Assembly (NCBI GenBank): GCA_023701125.1
Contig: JAMPXO010000048.1
Location: 1 to 35,258 of the forward strand
Direction of reading: 5' to 3'
Origin: Vicinamibacteria bacterium
GTDB taxonomy: Bacteria; Acidobacteriota; Vicinamibacteria; Fen-336
DNA length: 35,258 nucleotides
The notes beneath the pieces were generated by a model. That model was not told the DNA's origin, did no database searches, and saw nothing but the letters and a program-made list of their open reading frames with translations. Position 1 is the stretch's first letter, and every line of letters starts with the position of its first letter. A program made the position numbers and the translations under genes. This document shows, piece after piece, positions 1 through 6,901 of this stretch.

Positions 1-173
1 CGGGCGGCTCGCGCCAGGCAGAGCCTGACGCTCGGGCCCTCGGGGGCTCCGTCGCGAACGGACGCTCCTCCGCCCCCGAACCCCCGTCGGGCGGCTCGCG
101 CCAGGCAGAGCCTGGCGCTCGGGCCCTCGGGGGCTCCGTCGCGAACGGACGCTCCTCCGCCCCCGAACCCCCG
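1..173. repeat. Two tandem copies of an 87-bp palindromic repeat
   Basis: Copy 1 spans 1-87 and copy 2 spans 88-173. They differ by one base (A at 28 against G at 115). Each copy holds two dyads. The first is GCGCCAGG-cagag-CCTGGCGC, perfect at 98-118 and with one mismatch at 11-31. The second is TCGGGGGC ... GCCCCCGA, at 40-47/72-79 and again at 127-134/159-166. The unit is 29 codons long and is open in the reading frame of the GNAT gene that follows. It therefore behaves as a coding repeat unless that gene starts downstream of it. The left end is cut by the window edge, so more copies could lie upstream. Confidence 0.9.
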
Positions 174-641
174 GGGCTGCCCGCGGGCGTCGTCGTCGAG
201 CGCACCACGAACGATGCGGACTGGGTGCGGCTGGTCGCGGCGGGCTTTGCCGCCGGGGAGCCGCACGTGGGTGGCGGGCCCGAGCACGGTCCCGGCCCGA
301 GCGCCGACGACCTGGCCCCGATCATGGCCTCGTTCGTTCATCCCGACATCGCCCGCTATCTCGCCCGCGTGGATGGCGCTGCGGCCGGTGGCGGTGCGGC
401 GTGGGAGCGCGACCGCGTGCTGGGAGTGTTCGGGACCGCGACCCTGCCCGAGTTTCGACGCCGTGGCGTGCAGGCCGCGATCACCGTGGCCGCGCTGCGC
501 GACGCGTCGCCGGCCGCGGACCTGGCGATCGCCACGACGGCGCCCGGCAGCACGTCGCAGCGCACGTTCGAGCGGCTCGGCTTCCGCGTGCTCTACACCC
601 GCGCGATCTTCGTGCGCGCGCCGCAGGTGACGGCGGCGTGA
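3..641 (+). CDS. GNAT family N-acetyltransferase, C-terminal part (left-truncated)
   Basis: This is the C-terminal part of a GNAT acetyltransferase, which transfers an acetyl group from acetyl-CoA to an amine; the substrate is unknown. The acetyl-CoA-binding signature is visible as LPEFRRRGVQAA, followed by the PGSTSQRTFERLGF segment typical of the last strands of the fold. The frame has no stop from the left edge to the TGA at 639-641. The first roughly 58 codons are two copies of a 29-residue unit (SGGSRQAEP ... SSAPEPP), and recognisable GNAT sequence resumes at about GVVVERTTNDADW. In relatives a variable linker precedes that point, so I infer that the repeat sits in a linker and the true start is off the window. 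An alternative is a GTG start at 225 (138 aa) with the repeat intergenic. The stop overlaps the next gene by four bases. Confidence 0.72.
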   Translation, partial: GGSRQAEPDARALGGSVANGRSSAPEPPSGGSRQAEPGARALGGSVANGRSSAPEPPGLPAGVVVERTTNDADWVRLVAAGFAAGEPHVGGGPEHGPGPSADDLAPIMASFVHPDIARYLARVDGAAAGGGAAWERDRVLGVFGTATLPEFRRRGVQAAITVAALRDASPAADLAIATTAPGSTSQRTFERLGFRVLYTRAIFVRAPQVTAA

Positions 642-1165
642 GCGAGGCGCCCGACCTGACAGCCGTCGAATCGCGGCGGCTGGTGCTGCGCCGGCTGTGC
701 GAGGACGATCACGCCTTCCTGCTCGACCTGCTGAACCAGCCCTCGTTCGTGCGCTTCATCGGCGACCGCGGCGTGCGCACCGTCGAGCAGGCGCGGAAGT
801 ACGTGCGCGACGGGCCGCTGGCGTCGTACGCGCGCCACGGCTTCGGCCTGTTGTGCGTCGAGCTGCGGCGCGGCGGCGCTCCGATCGGCATCTGCGGCCT
901 GCTCAAGCGCGACGTGCTGGACGACCCGGACCTCGGCTTCGCGTTCCTGCCCGACTACTGGGGCAAGGGCTACGCGCAGGAAGCCGCGCAGGCCGTGCTC
1001 GACGCGGCCCGCGACCGGCTGGGCCTGCGCCGGGTGGCGGCCATCACCCAGCCCGACAACGCCGCCTCGATCCGCCTGCTCGAGAAGCTGGGCTTCGTGG
1101 GCCAGGACACGGTCGGCCTCACGGAGGGCGAATCCGAGCTGCGCCTGTTGATGCTCGCCCTCTGA
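638..1165 (+). CDS. GNAT acetyltransferase, RimJ/RimL-like
   Basis: A 175-residue GNAT enzyme of the ribosomal-protein or small-molecule N-acetyltransferase type. It opens with the family's ESRRLVLRRL strand. It has the acetyl-CoA loop as LPDYWGKGYAQEA, then the QPDNAASIRLLEKLGF motif near the C-terminus, all typical of RimJ/RimL/SpeG-like proteins. The chosen start is the GTG at 638, which overlaps the upstream GNAT stop (GTGA), indicating translational coupling. The length fits the family. The substrate cannot be told from sequence. The gene ends 7 bp before the convergent amidase gene, with no room for a separate terminator. Confidence 0.88.
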   Translation: MSEAPDLTAVESRRLVLRRLCEDDHAFLLDLLNQPSFVRFIGDRGVRTVEQARKYVRDGPLASYARHGFGLLCVELRRGGAPIGICGLLKRDVLDDPDLGFAFLPDYWGKGYAQEAAQAVLDAARDRLGLRRVAAITQPDNAASIRLLEKLGFVGQDTVGLTEGESELRLLMLAL

Positions 1166-1172
1166 GCCCGCT

Positions 1173-2792
1173 TCAGCGCGACGTGGTGCGGCCGGCCAGG
1201 TCGACGCTCGGCCGCAGCCGCGGCACGAAGCGGTGGTGGGTGGCCTGCTCGAACGCGTACGCGTAGCGGATCAGCTTCGCGTCGCTCCACGCGGCGCCGA
1301 AGAAGCTGAGGCCCACCGGCAGCCCGAACACCGCGCCCATCGGCACCGTCACGTGCGGGTAGCCGGCGACGGCCGCTGCGGTCGACGAGCCGCCGAGGTA
1401 GTGGTCGCCGTTGACGGGGTCGATCGGCCACGCCGCCGAGTCCGTCGGCGCCACGAAGCCGTCGAGCTGGTGCTTCGCGAGCGCCGCGTCGAGGCCCTCG
1501 TCGCGGGTCAGCCGGCGGCAGGCCGCCAGCGCGTCGAGGTAGGGCTGTTCCGTCAGCGGCCCCTTGGCCTCCGCCGCGATCAGCGTCTCGTGGCCGAAGT
1601 AGCGCAGCTCGCGCTCCGCCTCCGCCTCGTTGAAAGCGATCACGTCGGCCAGCGAGCGCACCTTCGCGCCGGGCCCCGCCGCCTTCAGGTAGGCGTTCAG
1701 GCCGTCCTTGAACTCGTAGAGCAGCACCTCGAACTCGTGCTTGCCGACTTCCTTGAGCGTCGGCATCTCCACGTCCACCAGCACCGCGCCCGCTTTCTTC
1801 AGCTCGCCGAGCGCCGCCTCGAACAGGTGATCGACGCGGCGGTGGAAGCCGGCCATCTCGCGCACCACGCCGAGGCGGGCGCCCTTCAGGCCGTCGGCGT
1901 CGAACGCACCGGTCAGGTCGTAGACGTGCCCGCGCGACGCGGCGGTCGCCGGGTCGCTCTCGTCGATGCCGCACATCGCGAACAACAGCCACGCCGCGTC
2001 CTTGACCGTGCGCGCCATCGGCCCGGCGGTGTCCTGGCTGGCGGCGATCGGGATGATGCCGCGGCGGCTGACGCGGCCGAGGGTCGGCTTGATGCCGACG
2101 ATGCCGTTGATCGCGGCGGGCGAGACGATCGAGCCGTCGGTCTCGGTGCCGACCGCGACCAGGCACAGGTTGGCGCTGACGCCGCCGCCCGAGCCGGACG
2201 ACGAGCCCGACGTGTTGCGGTCGAGCGCGTACGGGTTGCGGGCCTGGCCGCCGCGGCCGCTCCAGCCGGAGATCGAGCGCGACGAGCGGAAGTTGGCCCA
2301 CTCCGAGAGGTTGGTCTTGCCGAGGATCACCGCACCCGCGGCGCGCAGCCGCTCGGCGACGTGGGCGTCGCGGGCGGCGACGTGGCCCTCGAGCGCCAGC
2401 GAGCCGGCCGTCGTCTGCATCTTGTCGCCGGTGTCGATGTTGTCCTTGATCAGCACGGGCACGCCGTGCAGCGGCCCGCGCGCCCCCTTCTTCGCGCGCT
2501 CCTCGTCGAGTGCTGCGGCGATCGCCAGCGCACTCGGGTTGATCTCGATCACGTGGCGCAGCTCGGGCCCGCGCGCGTTGAGCGCGCCGATCCGCTCGAG
2601 GTAGGCCTCGGCCAGGTCCTCGGCCGTCAGGTCGCCTGCCGCCATCGCCTTCTGGGCCTGGTCGAGGGTCAGCTCCTCGAGCGGGAAGTCGTTGATGGCG
2701 GCGGCCTCGGCGGCGGCCGCCTCGGGAGCCTGCGCGGCGAGCGCGCTGCTGGCGGCGAGAGAGAGCTTGAGGAACGCGCGTCGTTCGGCCAT
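1173..2792 (-). CDS. Amidase signature family enzyme with Tat signal
   Basis: A 539-residue amidase signature hydrolase that cleaves amide bonds; the substrate is unknown. The Ser-cisSer-Lys triad can be read directly: Lys116 in LIKDNID, cis-Ser197 in the GSSSGSGGG loop, and nucleophile Ser221 in TETDGSIVSPA. The 24-residue spacing between the two serines matches the family. The N-terminus has a twin-arginine motif (ERRAFLKL) and an alanine-rich stretch up to about residue 30, so export in folded form by Tat to the periplasm is likely. The ATG at 2792 has a GGAGG Shine-Dalgarno six bases upstream. The gene follows the quinone oxidoreductase on the same strand with a 25-bp gap. It could equally be called a GatA-like amidase, but no GatB or GatC is nearby and the export signal argues against a tRNA amidotransferase role. 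Confidence 0.93.
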   Translation of the reverse strand: MAERRAFLKLSLAASSALAAQAPEAAAAEAAAINDFPLEELTLDQAQKAMAAGDLTAEDLAEAYLERIGALNARGPELRHVIEINPSALAIAAALDEERAKKGARGPLHGVPVLIKDNIDTGDKMQTTAGSLALEGHVAARDAHVAERLRAAGAVILGKTNLSEWANFRSSRSISGWSGRGGQARNPYALDRNTSGSSSGSGGGVSANLCLVAVGTETDGSIVSPAAINGIVGIKPTLGRVSRRGIIPIAASQDTAGPMARTVKDAAWLLFAMCGIDESDPATAASRGHVYDLTGAFDADGLKGARLGVVREMAGFHRRVDHLFEAALGELKKAGAVLVDVEMPTLKEVGKHEFEVLLYEFKDGLNAYLKAAGPGAKVRSLADVIAFNEAEAERELRYFGHETLIAAEAKGPLTEQPYLDALAACRRLTRDEGLDAALAKHQLDGFVAPTDSAAWPIDPVNGDHYLGGSSTAAAVAGYPHVTVPMGAVFGLPVGLSFFGAAWSDAKLIRYAYAFEQATHHRFVPRLRPSVDLAGRTTSR

Positions 2793-2817
2793 GAAGACCT
2801 CCGCCGGGAGTCTAAGT

Positions 2818-3786
2818 CTAAGGGATCAGCAGCAGCTTGCCCGTCGTGGCCCGGGACTCGAGCGCCCGGTGCGCGTCCGCGGCGTCCTGCATCGGGAACG
2901 AGGCGCCGATGCGAAGCCGCAGCCTGCCCGCCTCGACCGCGCCGAGCACCGCGCTCGCCCGCGCCTCCAGCGCAGCGCGGTCGGCGGTGTAGTGGAAGAG
3001 CGACGGCCGGGTCAGGAACAGCGAGCCGTGGCGGTTCAGGAGCTGCGGGTCGAACGGCGCGACGGCGCCGCTCGACTGGCCGTAGAGCGCCATCGTGCCC
3101 AGCGGCCGCAGGCAGCGCAGGCTCTTGTCGAACGTCTGGGCGCCGACCGAGTCGTACACGACGTCCACGCCGCGGCCACCGGTCAGCCGCCTTACCTCGA
3201 CCTCGAAGTCGTCGCGGGAGTAGACGATCACCGCGTCGGCGCCGGCTTCTCGTGCGAGTTCCGCCTTGGCGTCGGTGCCGGCGGTGGCGAGTACCCGCGC
3301 GCCTTTCGCCGTCGCCATCTGCACGAGCAGCAGGCCCACGCCGCCGGCCGCGGCGTGGGCGAGGCAGGTGTCGCCGGCCTTCAGCGGGAAGGTCGACTCC
3401 GCCAGGTAGTGGGCGGTCATGCCCTGCAGCAGCGCCGCGGCCGCCGACTCGTGGCTGACCGCGTCGGGCACGCGCACGCACTGCTCCGCCTTCACCAGCG
3501 CCTGCTCCGCGTAGGCGCCCTGGACCTGGACCGAGGCGACGCGGTCGCCGACCGCGAGGCCACCGACGCCGTCGCCGAGCGCGATCACCTCGCCCGACGC
3601 CTCGCCACCGGGCGTCTGCGGGAGCGGGCCGGGGTAGGCGCCCGTGCGGCGGTAGACGTCGATGAAGTTGACGCCGATGGCGTGCACGCGCAGCAGCACG
3701 TGGCCGGGCGGCGGAGTCGGCGGCGCGACCTCCTCCAGGCACAGGACCTCGGGGCCGCCGAACGCGCTGACGCGGATCGCTTTCAT
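2818..3786 (-). CDS. Zinc-independent quinone oxidoreductase (zeta-crystallin-like)
   Basis: A 322-residue medium-chain dehydrogenase/reductase of the NADPH:quinone oxidoreductase type. It opens MKAIRVSAFGGPEVL, then has the GVNFIDVYRRTGAYP segment of the QOR subgroup. The nucleotide-binding glycine motif is AAAGGVG, and the protein ends with the usual TTGKLLLIP. The cysteine and glutamate zinc ligands of alcohol dehydrogenases are absent, which fits the subgroup. Length matches the family (about 325). The frame stays open far upstream across the pirin gene, but family alignment and the divergent pirin start fix the ATG at 3786. Only 39 bp separate it from the pirin start, so the two promoters must overlap. 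It probably reduces quinones or activated alkenes in the cytoplasm. Confidence 0.93.
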   Translation of the reverse strand: MKAIRVSAFGGPEVLCLEEVAPPTPPPGHVLLRVHAIGVNFIDVYRRTGAYPGPLPQTPGGEASGEVIALGDGVGGLAVGDRVASVQVQGAYAEQALVKAEQCVRVPDAVSHESAAAALLQGMTAHYLAESTFPLKAGDTCLAHAAAGGVGLLLVQMATAKGARVLATAGTDAKAELAREAGADAVIVYSRDDFEVEVRRLTGGRGVDVVYDSVGAQTFDKSLRCLRPLGTMALYGQSSGAVAPFDPQLLNRHGSLFLTRPSLFHYTADRAALEARASAVLGAVEAGRLRLRIGASFPMQDAADAHRALESRATTGKLLLIP

Positions 3787-3825
3787 GGTGGCTAGCGTAA
3801 CGCGCTCCTGCGGTAAGTTAAGAAG

Positions 3826-4659
3826 ATGAGCCTGAGACCCGTCGTGCGCGTGGTGCGCGGCATGGAGACGTCGGACGGCGCGGGCGTACGGCTCGTCCGC
3901 ATGCTGGGCACGCCGGAGCTGTCGGACCTCGACCCGTTCCTGATGCTCGACAACTTCAAGTCGGACTCGCCCGACGACTACATCGCGGGCTTCCCGGACC
4001 ACCCGCACCGCGGCTTCGAGACCGTCACCTACATGCTGGCGGGTGCCATGGAGCACCGCGACCACCGCGGCAACCGCGGCCTGCTCGGCCCCGGCAGCGT
4101 GCAGTGGATGACGGCGGGCCGCGGCATCGTGCACTCGGAGATGCCGCGCCAGGAGAACGGGCTGATGTGGGGCTTCCAGCTCTGGATCAACCTGCCGGCG
4201 GCGCTGAAGATGTGCGAGCCGCGCTACCAGGACATCGCGGCCGAGGGGATTCCCGAGCGCATGGTGGGCGACGCGCGGGTGCGGGTGATCGCGGGAAGCT
4301 CGGGCGACGTCGCGGGCGCCGTGCAGGAGATCTACACGAACCCGCTGTTCCTCGACGTGGCGCTGCCCGCCGGGGCGACGTTCGAGCACCCCGTGCCCGC
4401 CGGGTACTCGGCGTTCGCCTGCGCCTTCGAGGGCGCCGTGGCGTTCGACGGTCACGCGTGGCCCGTGCAGGCCGGCCAGCTCGCGGTCTTCGGCGATGGC
4501 GACGCGGTGAAGGTCACCGCTGGCGACAGCGGCGGTCGCTTCATCCTGCTCGCGGCCCAGCCGCTGCGCGAGCCGATCGCCCGCTACGGCCCGTTCGTGA
4601 TGAACACCCGCCAGGAGCTGGAACAGGCCTTCGCGGACTTCCGGTCCGGCAAGTTCTAG
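3826..4659 (+). CDS. Pirin family protein
   Basis: A 277-residue bicupin of the pirin family. The N-terminal metal site is intact: His59 and His61 in DHPHRGFET, and His103 and Glu105 in GIVHSEMPRQ, the positions that bind iron in characterised pirins. The C-terminal cupin (about 160-250) lacks such ligands, as usual. Family members act as quercetin-2,3-dioxygenases or as redox-sensing partners of other proteins; which applies here cannot be told. It is divergent from a quinone oxidoreductase, a pairing that suggests a shared response to quinones or electrophiles (inference). No strong Shine-Dalgarno is seen before the ATG. The gene ends 27 bp before the convergent next gene, with a GC-rich hairpin between them. 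Confidence 0.93.
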   Translation: MSLRPVVRVVRGMETSDGAGVRLVRMLGTPELSDLDPFLMLDNFKSDSPDDYIAGFPDHPHRGFETVTYMLAGAMEHRDHRGNRGLLGPGSVQWMTAGRGIVHSEMPRQENGLMWGFQLWINLPAALKMCEPRYQDIAAEGIPERMVGDARVRVIAGSSGDVAGAVQEIYTNPLFLDVALPAGATFEHPVPAGYSAFACAFEGAVAFDGHAWPVQAGQLAVFGDGDAVKVTAGDSGGRFILLAAQPLREPIARYGPFVMNTRQELEQAFADFRSGKF

Positions 4660-4663
4660 GCCA

Positions 4664-4676
4664 CGCCCCCGGGGCG
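4664..4676. terminator. GC-rich hairpin between convergent genes
   Basis: CGCCCC-C-GGGGCG is a perfect 6-bp dyad in the 27-bp gap between the ends of the pirin gene and the convergent secreted-protein gene. There is no T-run on either side and the loop would need to open by a pair or two. At best it is a weak bidirectional transcription-end signal. Confidence 0.25.
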
Positions 4677-4686
4677 GAGCCCGGTC

Positions 4687-5481
4687 TCAGCGCAGGGCCG
4701 CGCACCCGGCCGGGCATTGGCCGGCGCGGATCTCGAATGGCTTGCCGTCGGTGCGCTCGCACAGCGCACCCGCGCTGTCGGTGCAGAACGACCGCCGCCC
4801 CGTCTCCCCGGGCGTGAGCGGCACGGCGGTGTAGGCGTAGGTGCGGACCCGGTCGCGAGCCCCGTTCGTCGCGAGCTCTCCCGCGTGGAGGGTGAAGCGA
4901 TAGCCGACGGCCTCGGCCTCCCCGAAGCTCGGGTCCAGAAAGCCGATCGTCGAGGCCACGCCGCAAGCGGACGGGGTCACCAGGCACTCGATCGAACCCG
5001 CGTAGGCGCCGCCTCCGACGGCGGCCAGCGTCGCCTGGGCGCTGGCCATCGTGCGCACGCGGCCGATGGCCGCCGACTCGAACGACGAGATCCGCGCGTC
5101 GCCGAGCTGGCGGATCAGGTCCGACCAGGTCATGTCTTCCTGGAGGCCGAGCACGCCCCAGCGCCCCTGACGCGCGAGCCACGTGGCCCCCGTCATGTGC
5201 GGCGCGTCGGTGCAGCCGATCGAGAGCAGGCCGCCCCGGAAGACCTCGCCCTCGCGCCACAGGATCTCGGCGAAGTGGCCGCAGCCGTCGCTGCCGGGGA
5301 TCGCCATCTGGCGGGCGACCGACACGGAGGCCCGCGTTCCGCCAGGCGCAAACGCCGGGAGTCGCCGCACGAGGTCGCCGATCACTTCGTCGGCGAGCCC
5401 GGGCCCCGCGCCGGCGGGCGACTGGACGAACAGCGGCGGGCACAGCAGGCTCAGGGCCGCGACGACGGGGAGAATGCGCAT
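4687..5481 (-). CDS. Secreted protein with pilin-like C-terminal region
   Basis: A 264-residue protein of unknown function. A signal peptide is clear (MRILPVVAALSLLCPPLFV, cleavage near residue 27). The first half of the mature protein (about 30-130) matches nothing I know. From about residue 130, the run SSFESAAIGRVRTMASAQAT, then a glycine/alanine stretch, paired cysteines, FLDPSFG, GYRFTL and YAYTAVPLTPGETGRRSFC, strongly recalls the post-cleavage helix and beta domain of acidobacterial and deltaproteobacterial type IV pilin-like proteins. There is no prepilin peptidase site before that helix. Six cysteines sit in the last 120 residues, suggesting disulphides in the periplasm. The ATG at 5481 has GGAGGG six bases upstream. 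The pilin resemblance is from pattern memory, not a search. Confidence 0.78.
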   Translation of the reverse strand: MRILPVVAALSLLCPPLFVQSPAGAGPGLADEVIGDLVRRLPAFAPGGTRASVSVARQMAIPGSDGCGHFAEILWREGEVFRGGLLSIGCTDAPHMTGATWLARQGRWGVLGLQEDMTWSDLIRQLGDARISSFESAAIGRVRTMASAQATLAAVGGGAYAGSIECLVTPSACGVASTIGFLDPSFGEAEAVGYRFTLHAGELATNGARDRVRTYAYTAVPLTPGETGRRSFCTDSAGALCERTDGKPFEIRAGQCPAGCAALR

Positions 5482-5546
5482 GGCGCCCTCCGATCGGAGC
5501 TCAGTATGCGCCGCGCCGTCCGCCGTCTCAACGCGCGGCGCCGGGC

Positions 5547-6389
5547 CTACTCGCCCTTTTTCGCCTCGTTCCAGAGCGCGTCCATTTCCGCGAGGTCGGA
5601 GTCGGCGGGCTTCTTGCCGCGCTGCTCGAGGCGCGCCTCGACGTGGCGGAAGCGGCGGCGGAACTTGCGGTTGGCGGCCTTGAGCGCGCTCTCCGGGTCG
5701 ACCCCGAGCAGCCGCGCGACGTTGACGACGCTGAACATCAGGTCGCCGATCTCCTCTTCGATCGCGGCCGCGGCCGGGCCCGTGCCTGCGCCGCCGCGGG
5801 CGGCCTCGCGCAGCTCGCCCAACTCTTCTTCCAGCTTGCCCATGGCGGCCTCGGCGTGCGGCCAGTCGAAGCCGACGCGGGCGACCTTGGTCGTCATCTG
5901 GAACGCTTCCATCAGCGCGGGGTGGGCCTTGGACACCGAGTCGAGCATCGATGCGCCGGCCTTGTCCTTGCCCTTGGCCTTGCGCTCCTCGGCCTTCAGC
6001 GCCTCCCAGTTGCGCAGCACCTCGGCCGAGTTGGACGCGTCGTCCTGGCCGAACACGTGGGGGTGGCGGCGGACCATCTTGTCCGTGATGGTGGCGACCA
6101 CGCCGTCGATGTCGAACGTGCCGTTCTCCTGCGCCATGTTGGCGTGGAAGACGACCTGCAGCAGCAGGTCTCCCAACTCGGAGCACAGTTCCTCGGGGTC
6201 GCCGGCGTCGATCGCCTCGATCACCTCGTAGGCTTCCTCGAGGGTCATCGGCTTCAGGCTCTGGTGGGTCTGCTCGCGGTCCCACGGGCAGCCGCCCGGC
6301 GCGCGCAGCTTCGCGATCAATCGCACAAGTCGCTCGAAGCGGGCGCCGGTCTCGGCGCTCGGCGGGGCAGGCAGCTCGGGCTCGCTCAT
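5547..6389 (-). CDS. mazG: Nucleoside triphosphate pyrophosphohydrolase MazG
   Basis: A 280-residue MazG that hydrolyses NTPs and dNTPs to the monophosphate plus pyrophosphate, cleaning the nucleotide pool. The N-terminal domain has the signature LRAPGGCPWDREQTHQSL (about 28-45), EEAYE at 51-55 and ELGDLLLQVVFHA at 71-83, giving the magnesium-binding ExxE and ExxD residues. A second MazG domain follows (EEELGELREA and EEIGDLMFSVVNVARLLG). The two-domain layout and length fit the E. coli-type protein. The start at 6389 is an ATG that overlaps, on the opposite strand, the leader of the next gene, so the two divergent genes share about 43 bp of control region. Confidence 0.96.
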   Translation of the reverse strand: MSEPELPAPPSAETGARFERLVRLIAKLRAPGGCPWDREQTHQSLKPMTLEEAYEVIEAIDAGDPEELCSELGDLLLQVVFHANMAQENGTFDIDGVVATITDKMVRRHPHVFGQDDASNSAEVLRNWEALKAEERKAKGKDKAGASMLDSVSKAHPALMEAFQMTTKVARVGFDWPHAEAAMGKLEEELGELREAARGGAGTGPAAAAIEEEIGDLMFSVVNVARLLGVDPESALKAANRKFRRRFRHVEARLEQRGKKPADSDLAEMDALWNEAKKGE

Positions 6390-6432
6390 GCGCTATTCTC
6401 TCCCGCCGTCCCTCCGAGGAGCGACCGCTTTC

Positions 6433-6882
6433 ATGCGCATCTTCGCCGCCCTGCTCGTGTCGAGTCTGGCCTTCGTCCCGACCGCCGGGGCCGCGGCGCC
6501 GCCTGCCCCGGTCCAGGCTCCCGAGCCGTTCGTCGTGGAGTTCTATTACAAGGTCCAGTGGGGCCACGCGGAAGAGTGGCTCGGCCTCGTGCGCAAGAAC
6601 TACCTGCCGCTGCTCGAGGCCGACCTCAAGCGCGGTCGCGTGCTCGACTTCACGCTGCAGGAGCCGCGCTACCACGCGACCGAGGAGTCGCGCTGGGACT
6701 ACCGGATCACGGTCGTCTACCGCGACGCGGCGGCGGCCTACGCCCCGGGCCTCGACGCCGAGGCTCGCAAGGCCCTGTTTCCGGACCAGGAGACGTACAA
6801 GCGCGAGGAGAGGCGCCGCTTCGAGATCGTGCTCGCCCACTGGGACGTCCCGATCAAGACCGGCCCCCTCGCGGCCAGGTAG
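6433..6882 (+). CDS. Small secreted protein of unknown function
   Basis: A 149-residue protein with a signal peptide (MRIFAALLVSSLAFVPTAGAAA). The mature part is one compact domain rich in aromatic and charged residues: VVEFYYKVQWGHAEEW, then a LEADLKRGRVLDF segment, then WDYRITVVYRDAAAAY, and LFPDQETYKREERRRFEI near the end. I recognise the pattern as a conserved hypothetical secreted protein, possibly of ferredoxin-like (dimeric alpha-beta barrel) fold, but cannot name a function. I chose the ATG at 6433 because GAGGAG lies 11 bases upstream and it places the signal peptide at the N-terminus. The in-frame ATG at 6388 would add 15 residues with no signal character. Confidence 0.82.
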   Translation: MRIFAALLVSSLAFVPTAGAAAPPAPVQAPEPFVVEFYYKVQWGHAEEWLGLVRKNYLPLLEADLKRGRVLDFTLQEPRYHATEESRWDYRITVVYRDAAAAYAPGLDAEARKALFPDQETYKREERRRFEIVLAHWDVPIKTGPLAAR

Positions 6883-6901
6883 CCCGCAGCCTCGCGCGAA
6901 G

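Noticed and set aside
1-173. CRISPR array at the left edge
   Set aside because: Only two units, directly adjoining with no spacer of distinct sequence between them, and the unit is 87 bp with internal dyads. No cas gene is present.
1233-3458. A long plus-strand open frame (741 codons) opposite the amidase and oxidoreductase genes
   Set aside because: It is antisense to two clear family proteins, rich in Arg, Ala, Gly and His, and typical of the mirror frame of high-GC genes.
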